Positions 17,555 to 26,165 of a stretch of 64,000 nt of DNA are shown here, piece by piece (the first letter of the stretch is position 1; each line of letters starts with the position of its first letter). Location of the stretch: assembly GCF_002953255.1 (NCBI RefSeq), contig NZ_CP026498.1, forward strand, positions 733,130 to 797,129, written 5' to 3'. The translations under genes were made by a program, and so were the position numbers. The stretch is from Streptomyces sp. CB01881. GTDB taxonomy: Bacteria > Actinomycetota > Actinomycetes > Streptomycetales > Streptomycetaceae. Under the pieces are notes generated by a model. The model saw only the letters and a program-made list of their open reading frames with translations, did no database searches and was not told where the DNA came from.

Positions 17555-18187
17555 GTGTTCGACAAGGGGCTGGCGAAGGGCTGCCTGGGGGCGGTGGCGG
17601 GCCTGGTCGCCATCGTCCTCGCCGTCCTGGTCCTCAACATGGGCGTGTGGTGGTCCATCGGGCTCGACGACCCGACCGCGCCGAGGTCCGGGCCGGAGCG
17701 CGTGCGCCACACCTCGGCCCAGTTCCGGGAGCGCAGCGAGCAGGCCCTCCGCGACACGGTCGGCGGCCTCGGCCCGAACCTGGTGCTGAGCGACACCGGC
17801 TTCGACGTCCGGCAGTACGGGCCGCGTGCCAACGGCGTGCCGAGCAGGCTGTCCTACGTCGACCGGCAGCTCGCCGCCCGCACCAGGATCCTCGCCTCCC
17901 ACCGCGCGGAGCTGCGGAACGCCGTCGCCGCCGAATGGCGGGCGCACGGCTACAAGGAGAGCGGGTGGATCTGGACCCCCACCGAGCCGGAGAAGGGCCC
18001 GGACTACAACTTCAGCGCCGAATCGCCCGACGGCGTCTCGGTCTTCGTCCAGCTCGTGCCCGGCCCCGGCCAGACGCTCGGCCTCACCGTGTCCGTCCGC
18101 GGCGACGGCGTCGAGTACGACCCGGACGCCGCCCGCCCCACCGCTACTCTCCAGCCGGACGTCGAGGACGCCCACTGGTCGCACTGA
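17555..18187 (+). CDS. Membrane-anchored hypothetical protein
   Basis: A 210-residue protein from GTG 17555 with GGAAGGGG upstream. One N-terminal membrane helix (about residues 10-34, CLGAVAGLVAIVLAVLVLNMGVWW shortened here to its core) is followed by a soluble extracytoplasmic domain without cysteine pairs or recognisable motifs. It appears monocistronic and convergent with the isochorismatase-like gene. I do not recognise the family. Confidence 0.65.
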   Translation: MFDKGLAKGCLGAVAGLVAIVLAVLVLNMGVWWSIGLDDPTAPRSGPERVRHTSAQFRERSEQALRDTVGGLGPNLVLSDTGFDVRQYGPRANGVPSRLSYVDRQLAARTRILASHRAELRNAVAAEWRAHGYKESGWIWTPTEPEKGPDYNFSAESPDGVSVFVQLVPGPGQTLGLTVSVRGDGVEYDPDAARPTATLQPDVEDAHWSH

Positions 18188-18372
18188 GCTCCCGGGCGGC
18201 GCAGACGTCGCCGCGACGCCGGTACTCGTTGGGGCCCTCCTGTCCGAGGGGGCCGACGCTCACGAGGCCGATGCTCACGGGGCCGCGGTGGCGGGCCGGG
18301 GCCGGCGGGCCGGGACGGCGCGGGCGTGCGGACCGGCTCTGCCGTGCGGCCCCGGCACTCAGGCCCCGGCAC

Positions 18373-18963
18373 TCAGCTCAGGGACTTCCCGGACTCCACG
18401 ACGACCCCGTACAGGTCGGCGATCGTCGCCAGCGCGCTGTGGTGGATCTGGTCGGCGGTCAGCTCGTTGCCGCACGACCGCAGCGGCCGGGTCGCGCAGG
18501 CGTCGGCGACGACCGTGGGCCGGTTCCCGCGCAGGAACGCGCCCGCCGTCGTGAACGTCACGCACATGTGCGTCATGAACCCGGCGACGATCACGTCCGT
18601 GTTGCCGGCCGCGTCGACGTGCTTGCCCAGGTCGGTGTCGGCGAAGCCGTTCGGGACGTGCTTGACGACGACGGGCTCGCCCTCGACCGCGGCCACGCTC
18701 GGGTGGATCCGGCCGATCTCCGCCCGGATGTCGTACGGGGTGCCCTCGCCGCCGTCGTTGATGACGTGGATGACCTTCGCACCGGCCGCCCGGGCCCTGG
18801 CCAGCAGCTCGGCCGCGGAGTCGAGCGCGGCCTGCCAGCCCTCCAGCTCCATCACGCCGCGGACGTAGGTGTTCTGGTAGTCGATCAGGATCAGGGTCGA
18901 GTCCGCGAGCGAGGCAGGCGTCTCGTCGAAGCCGTTGAGCTCGCGCAGGGTCGTCGTGGCCAT
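18373..18963 (-). CDS. Isochorismatase-family cysteine hydrolase
   Basis: A 196-residue hydrolase with the Asp-Lys-Cys catalytic triad of the family: Asp in LILIDYQNTYV, Lys in VVVKHVPNGF and Cys in GFMTHMCVTFTT. Members hydrolyse isochorismate, nicotinamide or N-carbamoyl compounds; the substrate cannot be read from the sequence. ATG 18963 is taken because it starts the conserved body. It is divergent from a GlxA-type regulator gene that probably controls it. Confidence 0.8.
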   Translation of the reverse strand: MATTTLRELNGFDETPASLADSTLILIDYQNTYVRGVMELEGWQAALDSAAELLARARAAGAKVIHVINDGGEGTPYDIRAEIGRIHPSVAAVEGEPVVVKHVPNGFADTDLGKHVDAAGNTDVIVAGFMTHMCVTFTTAGAFLRGNRPTVVADACATRPLRSCGNELTADQIHHSALATIADLYGVVVESGKSLS

Positions 18964-19050
18964 GGGAATACCGCCTTGGGTCCGGTGCCGTGTCCTGCAG
19001 TTCACCCTCGGTGAGCTGCGCCGTCCAGAACGCTACGGCCGACCGCTTCA

Positions 19051-19085
19051 TGTCGGCAATGCCGTCTAACATGCAGATACCGACA
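19051..19085. promoter_or_regulatory. Inverted-repeat operator between isochorismatase and regulator genes
   Basis: TGTCGG (19051-19056) and CCGACA (19080-19085) form an inverted repeat, and CGGCAATGCCG inside it is a near-perfect 11-bp palindrome. The 148-bp divergent gap is the natural site for the adjacent AraC/GlxA-type regulator. Confidence 0.45.
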
Positions 19086-19111
19086 TCACCTTTGCCGACC
19101 AGCGGAGACCT

Positions 19112-20104
19112 GTGAACACCGTCAACCGGCTCATCGTCATCGTCCTGTTCGAGGGCGTCGACCTGCTCGACGTCACGGGACCGCCCGAGGTGTTCTCCTT
19201 CGTGCAGCGCGAGACGGACGACGCCACGGGCTATCAAGTCGTCCTCGCCGCCGAGACCCTGGACCCGGTCACCACCTCCGCCGGCGTGCGCGTCCTCCCC
19301 GACACCACCTTCGACGAGGTGTCCACGCGGGCCATCGACACCCTCCTGGTGCCCGGCGCGGTCGAGATCGACGGCCGGCGCCGCGTCCGCCCGCTCACCG
19401 ACCCCGCGGTGGTCGACCGGGTGAGGACACTCGCCGCCAGGACCCGGCGGGTCGCCTCCGTCTGCGTCGGGGCGCACATCCTCGCCGCCGCCGGACTGCT
19501 CGACGGCAGGCGCGCCACCACCCACTGGTCGACCGCACAGCAACTCGCCGCCGAACACCCGGAGATCGAGGTCGACGCCGACCCGATCTTCATCCGCGAC
19601 GGCGACGTGTGGACCGGCGCGGGAATCAGCGCCTGCCTCGACCTGTCGCTCGCCCTCGTCGCCGACGACTTCGGCGAGGCCACCGCGCTGCGCGTCGCCC
19701 GGCAGCTCGTGATGTACCTGAAGCGCCCGAGCGGGCAGAGCCAGTTCAGCGTCCCCCTCGAACCCGTGTCGACGACACGGCGCATCGAGGACCTCCGCCA
19801 CCACATCACCCGCACCCTGGCCGACCGGCACACCGTCGCCGGCCTTGCCGCGTTCGCCCACGTCAGCGAGCGGCAGCTCACCCGGATCTTCAAGGCCGAA
19901 CTCGGCATGACCCCGAGCGTCTACATCGAGTCGGCCCGCGTCGAGATGGCGCGCAACCAGCTTGAGTCCACCGACATGACCCTCGAACGCATCGCGTCCA
20001 CCTGCGGGTTCGGCACCACGGACACGCTCATCCGGGCGTTCCGCCGCAGGCTCAACACGACACCGACGGAGTACCGCCTCCGGTTCCGCTCCGGCCCCGT
20101 CTGA
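19112..20104 (+). CDS. GlxA-type transcriptional regulator (DJ-1/PfpI + AraC HTH)
   Basis: A 330-residue regulator. The N-terminal half is a DJ-1/PfpI-like domain with the nucleophile-elbow sequence SVCVGAHILAAAGLLDGR. The C-terminal 110 residues form an AraC double HTH (VAGLAAFAHVSERQLTRIFK and MTLERIASTCGFGTTDTLIRAF). GTG 19112 is the start. It is divergent from the isochorismatase-like hydrolase, suggesting that it senses that enzyme's substrate or product. Confidence 0.88.
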   Translation: MNTVNRLIVIVLFEGVDLLDVTGPPEVFSFVQRETDDATGYQVVLAAETLDPVTTSAGVRVLPDTTFDEVSTRAIDTLLVPGAVEIDGRRRVRPLTDPAVVDRVRTLAARTRRVASVCVGAHILAAAGLLDGRRATTHWSTAQQLAAEHPEIEVDADPIFIRDGDVWTGAGISACLDLSLALVADDFGEATALRVARQLVMYLKRPSGQSQFSVPLEPVSTTRRIEDLRHHITRTLADRHTVAGLAAFAHVSERQLTRIFKAELGMTPSVYIESARVEMARNQLESTDMTLERIASTCGFGTTDTLIRAFRRRLNTTPTEYRLRFRSGPV

Positions 20105-20194
20105 GAACAGGGGCCCGGAGCACGGGAATCACCGCGCGGCAGCACACCGCACCGCTCCGCACCCGGAATCCGGCCGGACGTCGGCAGGACGCCC

Positions 20195-20266
20195 ATCAGA
20201 CGCCGATCGGACGCTGATCGGACTCCGGACGGACGCCGGACGGACGCCGGTCGGACGCCGGTCAGA
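20195..20266. repeat. Short GGACGCCG-type tandem repeat
   Basis: Between the GlxA-type and NAT genes the sequence repeats GGACGCCGG(A/T)C and GATCGGAC units about seven times with drift. No gene is visible in this 157-bp gap. It is probably slippage-generated filler, with possible RNA structure at the convergent ends. Confidence 0.5.
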
Positions 20267-21071
20267 TCGCCGCGCCGAGGCCGGGCGGCGGGGTGATCCC
20301 GAACCCGGACTCCAGGACCTCGACGATCTCGTCGGCACCGTCCAACTCCCGGACCGAGAGCGCGCCTCCGGCCTCGGTGCGGGTCAGGGTCGCCCCTTCG
20401 AGCCGCAGGTGGGCGTCGGCGCGGGTGCCCTGGACGTAGATCCGCTTGAAGGGCGAGCGCGGGTGGGTCGCCACGTGCCAGTTGGACATCGCGATGTCGG
20501 GCGCGGGGACCGGGTCCAGGGTGAAGGCGGTCTGGTCCTCCCAGGTGTCGCCCGTCCTCGCCTGGAGCACCCACACGGGGGCGGGGCCGTCCGGCTCCTC
20601 GACGACCAGGCGATGGTGACGCCCGGCGCCCTCACGGACCTCGCCGGGGACCATCGGAAGGGGCTCCAACAGGGCGCCGATCGCCCCGAATCCGACGTCG
20701 GCAAGGTGGCGGCCGGACTCGCCGGGCACACGGACGGCCAGCACCATGTGGGTCCGCGGCCGGATCTCCCCGGGGCGCGCACCGAGGCGGACGCGGCCGG
20801 TGAGCCGGGTGACCTCGAACCCCAACTGCTCCAGTACGGCGGCGAGCAGGGTGTTGTGCTCGAAGCAGTAGCCACCCCGGGACGATTCGACGAGCTTGGC
20901 CTGGAGGTCGGCGACGTCGAGCGAGGGCACCGAACCGACGACCACGTCGAGGTTCTCGAAGGGGATGCCGTGGACGTGTGCACGGTGCAGGGAACGGAGA
21001 GTGGCGAGGGTGGGCTCGGGCTCCCCGGCCCATCCGATGCGTGCGAAGTACTTTTCCAGATCAACAGTCAT
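20262..21071 (-). CDS. Arylamine N-acetyltransferase
   Basis: A 269-residue acetyl-CoA-dependent enzyme that acetylates arylamines or hydrazines, or closes amide bonds in secondary metabolism. The Cys-His-Asp triad is intact: Cys69 in RGGYCFEHN, His108 in RTHMVLAV and Asp125 in LADVGFG. ATG 21071 gives the standard N-terminus (MTVDLEKYFARIGW). A TACGGT hexamer lies six bases before the ATG, suggesting a leaderless mRNA. The gene stands alone. Confidence 0.9.
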   Translation of the reverse strand: MTVDLEKYFARIGWAGEPEPTLATLRSLHRAHVHGIPFENLDVVVGSVPSLDVADLQAKLVESSRGGYCFEHNTLLAAVLEQLGFEVTRLTGRVRLGARPGEIRPRTHMVLAVRVPGESGRHLADVGFGAIGALLEPLPMVPGEVREGAGRHHRLVVEEPDGPAPVWVLQARTGDTWEDQTAFTLDPVPAPDIAMSNWHVATHPRSPFKRIYVQGTRADAHLRLEGATLTRTEAGGALSVRELDGADEIVEVLESGFGITPPPGLGAAI

Positions 21072-21121
21072 ATGGTCACCGTACAAACAGCACTGGGGTT
21101 CCGACCACCGACTTCGGCCCC

Positions 21122-21167
21122 GGCGGGAGTGGACCGTACGACCTAGGTCGTACGGTCCACTCCCGCC
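21122..21167. repeat. 46-bp perfect palindrome
   Basis: Positions 21122-21144 are exactly the reverse complement of 21145-21167, with CCTAGG at the centre. It lies 50 bp upstream of NAT and 110 bp downstream of the MDMPI-like gene, both on the minus strand. It may be a terminator for the latter, but a 23-bp loopless perfect arm is unusual and could also be a protein-binding or cruciform site. Confidence 0.85.
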
Positions 21168-21278
21168 ATCCGACTGCCGTCCGACCACTCGCCAGCCTGC
21201 CGTCCGACCTGCCATCCGACCTGCCCGGGCAGACCACGGCCCGGGCACCCGGCGGATCCGGTCGCTCCTGCGGGCCGG

Positions 21279-22058
21279 TCAGAAGGCGGAGTTGGCGACC
21301 CAGTGCGCCAGCAGCTCCTCGTCCCCGTGCACTTCGAAGCGGTCCGCGGACCGGTCCAGCCGGCCGTAGAGGAACAGCAGCAGGTCGGCGGCGGTGCCCC
21401 GGACCGTCACGTCGGCGGTCACGTCGGCGGCCGCGCCCGCGCCGTCGGGGTCGAGCCCGAAGCCGTCGGCGCGCAGCCAGACCAACCAGTCCCCGTCCCC
21501 GTCGGTGCGGGTGAACCGGATGGTCCGGTCCGCGCCCCGGAGGGCGGCGGTCCCGGGCGCGAAGAAGGCGGCGAAGGGCAGGTTGGTCAGGAACTCCGAG
21601 ACCCCGTCGGCCGCGAGGGCCGGGTCGATGCCGGGGCGCAGGCCCAGCGCGAGCTCGGCGTCCACGCGGTGCACCAGGGTCTCGAACAGCATCCGGCGCA
21701 CCCAGAACCGGGCGTGCTGGTCGGCGCCCCAGGCCCACATCGGCTCGTCGAGGTCGCCCGAGGCGAACTCCGCGGCCGCCTGCGCCGCGGCGTCGGCCAG
21801 CCAGTCGGGGTAGCCGTCCGGGCCCTCGGGCAGCCTGAGGTCCACCTCGCGGCTGCGCGGCGGCTCCTGGATCCGCTGCCGCAGCAGGACGGTGAACCAG
21901 CGCTGCACGCTGCCGGAGTGGCGGACCAGGTCGGTCAGCGTCCAGCCGGGACAGCTGGGCACCGGGGTCGCCGGATCGGCGGTCCGGACGGTGGCGACGA
22001 AGCGGGCGGTCTCGGCCGCGATGCCGGCGGCGTGGTCGACGGTGGTGGTCACGGACAT
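21279..22058 (-). CDS. Maleylpyruvate isomerase-fold (mycothiol-dependent/DinB-like) protein
   Basis: A 259-residue protein with the MDMPI N-terminal domain (TPVPSCPGWTLTDLVRHSG, metal-ligand His near residue 48, and WVRRMLFETLVHRVDAELAL) and a C-terminal beta domain. Such proteins use mycothiol in isomerisation or S-transfer reactions. ATG 22058 is chosen because GGGAG precedes it by five bases; an upstream in-frame ATG adds only a Pro/Leu repeat. The substrate is unknown. Confidence 0.78.
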   Translation of the reverse strand: MSVTTTVDHAAGIAAETARFVATVRTADPATPVPSCPGWTLTDLVRHSGSVQRWFTVLLRQRIQEPPRSREVDLRLPEGPDGYPDWLADAAAQAAAEFASGDLDEPMWAWGADQHARFWVRRMLFETLVHRVDAELALGLRPGIDPALAADGVSEFLTNLPFAAFFAPGTAALRGADRTIRFTRTDGDGDWLVWLRADGFGLDPDGAGAAADVTADVTVRGTAADLLLFLYGRLDRSADRFEVHGDEELLAHWVANSAF

Positions 22059-22176
22059 CGTTCTCCCGGGGAGGCGGTCCCGTTGGGGCACGGGCAGGGG
22101 CTCGGTCAAGGGCGCGGACAGGGGCACGGGCAGGGGCTCGGCAGGCGCAGCGGAAACCTCGGGCGCGCCCGGCACC

Positions 22177-23520
22177 TCAGGCACGGGGCCGGTCGACGAG
22201 GGGCTTGTCGACCACGGCCTTGGCGTGGCTGAACGTGTCGATGGAGTACTCGCCGTGGTAGCGGCCCATGCCGCTCTCGCCCACGCCGCCGAACGGCAGC
22301 TCGGGCATGGCCAGGTGGGAGACCGGGAGGCCGAAGGAGAGCGCGCCGGAGGAGGTCTCCTCGGTCAGCCGCCGCTTGGTCCGCTCGGACTCGGTGAAGG
22401 CGTAGAGCGCGAGCGGCTTGTCCCGCTCGTTGATGAAGGCGATGGCCGCGTCGAGGTCGGGCACGGCGACGATCGGCAGGATCGGGCCGAAGATCTCCGC
22501 GCGCATCACGGCGGCGTCCGGGGAGACGTCCGCGAGGACGGTCGGGGCGAGGTAGCGCGCGGCGCGGTCGTGCCCGCCGCCGGTGACCGTCCGCCCATCG
22601 TCCAGCAGGGCGGCCAGGCGGTCGAAGTGGCGCTCGTTGACGATCCGACCGTACTCCGGACTGGCCGCCGGGTCGGCGCCGTACATCTCCCGGACGGCGT
22701 CGGCCAGGTGCTTCTCCAGCCCGGCGGCGCTCTCGCCGATGGCGAGGACGTAGTCGGGGGCGACGCAGGTCTGGCCGGCGTTGAGGAACTTGCCCTGGGC
22801 GATCCTCCGTGCGGTGACCGCCAGGTCGGCGCCGGGTTCGACGACGACGGGGCTCTTGCCGCCGAGCTCCAGGGTGACCGGGGTGAGGTTCCTGGCGGCC
22901 GCGGCCATCACGATCCGCCCGACGGCGCCGTTGCCGGTGTAGAAGATGTGGTCGAAGCGCTGCTCCAGGAGGGCGGTGGTCTCCGGGACGGCGCCCTCGA
23001 CGACGGCCACGGTCTCCGGGTCGAGGTAGCGCGGCAGCAGCCGGGCCATCGCCGCCGAGGTCTCGGGGGCCAGCTCACTCGGCTTGACGACGGCGGTGTT
23101 GCCGGCGGCCAGGGCGCCCACCAGCGGGGCCAGCGCGAGCTGGAGCGGGTAGTTCCACGGAGCGATGACGAGCACCACGCCGAGCGGGTCGCGCACCACG
23201 TGGGCCTCGGCCGGCTGGAAGAACCCCGGGACGGCGGCCGGCTTGGGCCGAAGCCACTCCTCCAGGTGCGCCACGGTGTGGTCGAGCTCGTTCAGCACGA
23301 ACCCGATCTCGGTGCGGTAGGCCTCCGTCGCGCTCTTGCCCAGGTCGGCGGCCAGCGCCTGCTGGAACACCTCGGCCTGCTCGGTGAGCAGCGTGCGCAG
23401 GGCCGCCAGCCGGTCCAGGCGCCAGGCGAGCGGCTTGGTCCGGCCGCTGTCGAAGGTGGCGCGCAGGCGGGCGACCAGGGCGGGGATGTCCGCCTCGGCG
23501 GGGGTCGGGGTGTGCGTCAT
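22177..23520 (-). CDS. NAD(P)-dependent aldehyde dehydrogenase
   Basis: A 447-residue class 3-like aldehyde dehydrogenase. It has the cofactor region APWNYPLQLALAPLVGALAAGN, the general base in TLELGGKSP and the catalytic Cys in NAGQTCVAPDYVL. The length and C-terminus (FGGVGESGMGRYHGEYSIDTFSH) fit the short coniferyl/fatty-aldehyde dehydrogenase group. ATG 23520 has GGAAGGA 13 bases upstream. It is divergent from a MarR gene with paired operator-like repeats between, so it is probably that regulator's target. Confidence 0.9.
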   Translation of the reverse strand: MTHTPTPAEADIPALVARLRATFDSGRTKPLAWRLDRLAALRTLLTEQAEVFQQALAADLGKSATEAYRTEIGFVLNELDHTVAHLEEWLRPKPAAVPGFFQPAEAHVVRDPLGVVLVIAPWNYPLQLALAPLVGALAAGNTAVVKPSELAPETSAAMARLLPRYLDPETVAVVEGAVPETTALLEQRFDHIFYTGNGAVGRIVMAAAARNLTPVTLELGGKSPVVVEPGADLAVTARRIAQGKFLNAGQTCVAPDYVLAIGESAAGLEKHLADAVREMYGADPAASPEYGRIVNERHFDRLAALLDDGRTVTGGGHDRAARYLAPTVLADVSPDAAVMRAEIFGPILPIVAVPDLDAAIAFINERDKPLALYAFTESERTKRRLTEETSSGALSFGLPVSHLAMPELPFGGVGESGMGRYHGEYSIDTFSHAKAVVDKPLVDRPRA

Positions 23521-23546
23521 GGGGGTCTCGCGGTCCTTCCGGGAGG

Positions 23547-23631
23547 CTTGAAGTCCTAGATGGTTGATGTCTTCAAGTAATTTCGACGGTAGACCTCGAT
23601 GGTTGAGGATGTCAAGCATCCTCCCTATGCT
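23547..23631. promoter_or_regulatory. Divergent promoter and MarR operator region
   Basis: CTTGAAG (23547-23553) and CTTCAAG (23571-23577) form an inverted repeat next to the aldehyde dehydrogenase start. TTGA-N5-TCAA (23603-23615) overlaps the regulator promoter, and CT(A/C)GATGGTTGA is directly repeated about 40 bp apart. The MarR gene has -35 TTGAGG (23603-23608), a 17-bp spacer and -10 TATGCT (23626-23631), placing transcription initiation at about the ATG (23638). Confidence 0.65.
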
Positions 23632-23637
23632 GGCCGC

Positions 23638-24087
23638 ATGCCCCAGACGCCCCGGCCCGTGTCGCCGCCCTCCCCCGACGAGCTGATGGACCAGCTCGCA
23701 CGGGTGGCCGCGGCCTACTACCGCCACTTCGCCACGGTGGCCGCCGGGCACGGGCTCACCCTGATGCAGGGCAAGACGCTCAGCCTGCTGCGCGGCCCCC
23801 GGCCCATGCGCACCCTCGCCGACCTGCTGGCCTGCGACGCCTCGAACGTCACCGGGATCGTCGACCGGCTGGCGACCCAGGGTCTCGTCCGCCGCGAGGC
23901 CGACCCCGCCGACCGCCGGATCAAGAACATCGTGCTGACCGAGCAGGGCGAGCTCACCGTCCGCCGCATCCGGACCGAGCTGATGTCCAGCCTCACCACG
24001 CTGGAGGAGCTCACCCCCGACGAGCGCGAGACCTTCCGCACGCTGCTGGGCCGCGCCTTCCCCGAAACCGCCGCGCCGCGGCGGTAG
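23638..24087 (+). CDS. MarR-family regulator
   Basis: A 149-residue winged-helix regulator with a typical core (MRTLADLLACDASNVTGIVDRLATQGLVRREADPADRRIKNIVLT). ATG 23638 lies seven bases after a good -10 hexamer and has no Shine-Dalgarno sequence, so the mRNA is probably leaderless. It is divergent from an aldehyde dehydrogenase gene with TTGA/TCAA-type repeats between, which suggests aldehyde- or phenolic-responsive repression. Confidence 0.88.
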   Translation: MPQTPRPVSPPSPDELMDQLARVAAAYYRHFATVAAGHGLTLMQGKTLSLLRGPRPMRTLADLLACDASNVTGIVDRLATQGLVRREADPADRRIKNIVLTEQGELTVRRIRTELMSSLTTLEELTPDERETFRTLLGRAFPETAAPRR

Positions 24088-24203
24088 CCGGCCACCACCG
24101 GCGATCACCGAGCACCGCTCCCAGCGCCCCCGGCGCCCCGTGGCGCACGCGCGACCGGCGTACGGCCCCGCCACCCGCTCCGCCCGCCGCTTCCGCGGAC
24201 CGC

Positions 24204-24449
24204 TCAGGCCGGCGCGTCCAGGCGCCAGAGCGGGAACGCGTCCTGGGCCGGGTCCGCGGCCAGGTGGGCGCTCAGGAGGCCGGCCTGCGCGGCGTCGAGC
24301 GCCAGCTCCTCGGTGACCCTGCGCCGGGTGACGAGGGTGAGGCCCTGCCGCACGAGCGCCGCCCGCCGGCGGGAGTACCGCGCGACGACGCCGGGCCCGT
24401 CGGCCGCGACCCCGCCCGGCCGCCCGTCGCCGACCCGGACGGGCGCCAC
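24204..24449 (-). CDS. Small hypothetical protein or gene remnant
   Basis: An 81-residue frame from GTG 24449 with essentially all codons ending in G or C. The same frame stays open and GC3-rich back to about 24587 (LADAERASLEVCGFSEIARE upstream of the GTG) but offers no ATG, GTG or TTG there. Either this is a short gene or a longer gene has lost its start. The rest of the 24088-24677 gap shows no other gene. The family is not recognised. Confidence 0.35.
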   Translation of the reverse strand: MAPVRVGDGRPGGVAADGPGVVARYSRRRAALVRQGLTLVTRRRVTEELALDAAQAGLLSAHLAADPAQDAFPLWRLDAPA

Positions 24450-24677
24450 CGCACGGGTGGACGCCGCGACGCGCGCACGGTCGCGCTCACGGGCGATCTC
24501 CGAGAACCCGCAGACCTCCAGGCTCGCCCGCTCGGCGTCCGCGAGCGTCCCAACCGCGCCGCCCGCCCGGGACCGCTCCTCGGAGGTTCAGCCCCATGAC
24601 CGGGGCCGCCTGCCGCACCTAGCTTCATCCCGCCGGCCTTTGCCAGAACTTGACCACGGCGAGAGGAAGTTGTGCCG

Positions 24678-26087
24678 ATGAGCGGCTCCACACCCGTCCG
24701 GATCACCCCGCGCCCCGCGGCGGACCACCCCGGTCCGCCGGAGGAACTGGCCACCCCCTACCGGCAGTACGTGTACGCCTACCCCCACCAGAAGAGCTAC
24801 CGGCGCCTGACCTCCGGCCCCCTCCTCACCGAACTGTGGGCCGCCGAGCGGCTGGACGCCCTGTCGCTCTACGTCCACGTGCCGTTCTGCGAGATGCGCT
24901 GCGGGTTCTGCAACCTCTTCACCCGCACCGGCGCCCCGGAGGAGGTCACCGGCCGGTTCCTCGACACCCTGGAGCGCCAGGCCCGGGTGACCCGGGAGGC
25001 ACTGGAGGCCCAGGGCCGTCAGATCCGGTTCACCCTGGCCGCGTTCGGCGGCGGTACCCCCACGTACCTCACCGCGACGGAGCTGACCCGCCTCGCGGAC
25101 ATCTGCGAGGACGTCATGGGCGCCGACCTCAAGGCCGTCCCCTGGTCCGTGGAGACCTCGCCCGCCACCGCGACCGACGACCGCATCGCCGTCCTCGCCG
25201 AACGCGGCGCCACCCGCGTGAGCATCGGCGTGCAGACCTTCCTGGAGGAGGAGGCCCGCGCGGCCGTCCGGCCGCAGAAGCGGGCCGAGGTCGACGCCGC
25301 GCTGACCCGTCTGAAGGCGGCGGCGTTCCCGATCCTCAACATCGACCTCATCTACGGCATCCAGGGCCAGACCGAGCGGAGCTTCCGCGTCTCCATCGAC
25401 GCGGCCCTCGCCCGGGAGCCCGAGGAGATCTACCTGTACCCGCTGTACGTCCGCCCGCTCACCGGACTTGAGGGCCGCCACGCGGAGACCGGCGACGGCT
25501 GGGACGAACAGCGCCTGCGCCTCTACCGCTCCGGCCGGGACCACCTGCTGGCCGCCGGGTACGAGCAGACCTCCATGCGGGTCTTCCGCCGCCGGGGCAC
25601 CGCCGCCGTGGACCTGGCCGACGACGCCGGGATCAGCGAGTACAACCAGCAGGCCGGCATGGTCGGCCTCGGCATCGGAGCCCGCTCCTTCACCACCGAC
25701 CTGCACTACACCACCGACTACGCCGTCGCCGTGCCCGAGGTCCGCCGCATCATCGACGACTACATCGCGACGCCGACCGACGACTTCCGCCGCGCCCAGT
25801 GGGCGTTCCGGATGGACGACGGGGAGCGCCGCCGGATGTACCTGCTCCAGACCCTGCTGGAGAGCACGGGCACCTCCGAGGCACAGTACCGGCGCCGGTT
25901 CGGCGCCCCGCCCCGGGAGCACTTCCCGTCCCAGTTCGCCGCCCTCCGGGAGCGCGACTGGATCCGCGAACACCCGTCCGGCACCCTGCGGCTGACCCCC
26001 GAGGGCATGGCCTGGGCGGACGCCATCGGCCCGTTGTTCTTCTCCGCCCGGGTGAACGACGCGATGGCGGCCTACCAGGACCGCTGA
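24678..26087 (+). CDS. HemW/HemN-like radical SAM protein (STM4012-type)
   Basis: A 469-residue radical SAM enzyme related to coproporphyrinogen III oxidase-like proteins. The iron-sulfur motif CEMRCGFC (CX3CX2C) lies near residue 75. It is preceded by PYRQYVYAYPHQKSYR, which resembles the STM4012 family, and followed by FGGGTPTYLT and INIDLIYGIQGQT. ATG 24678 has GAGAGGAAG eight bases upstream and is preferred over GTG 24672. STM4012 proteins are normally next to STM4011/4013/4014 partners, which are absent here. The substrate is unknown. Confidence 0.75.
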   Translation: MSGSTPVRITPRPAADHPGPPEELATPYRQYVYAYPHQKSYRRLTSGPLLTELWAAERLDALSLYVHVPFCEMRCGFCNLFTRTGAPEEVTGRFLDTLERQARVTREALEAQGRQIRFTLAAFGGGTPTYLTATELTRLADICEDVMGADLKAVPWSVETSPATATDDRIAVLAERGATRVSIGVQTFLEEEARAAVRPQKRAEVDAALTRLKAAAFPILNIDLIYGIQGQTERSFRVSIDAALAREPEEIYLYPLYVRPLTGLEGRHAETGDGWDEQRLRLYRSGRDHLLAAGYEQTSMRVFRRRGTAAVDLADDAGISEYNQQAGMVGLGIGARSFTTDLHYTTDYAVAVPEVRRIIDDYIATPTDDFRRAQWAFRMDDGERRRMYLLQTLLESTGTSEAQYRRRFGAPPREHFPSQFAALRERDWIREHPSGTLRLTPEGMAWADAIGPLFFSARVNDAMAAYQDR

Positions 26088-26165
26088 GCGGAGCCGTCCA
26101 GCACCGGCCGGGCCGGCCGCCCGCTCCGCCCCGCGGTCCCGGCGCCCGGCCCGGCCGGTGCGAGG

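Noticed and set aside
20195..20266. Possible CRISPR-like repeat
   Set aside because: Units are about 10 bp, drift in sequence and have no spacers.
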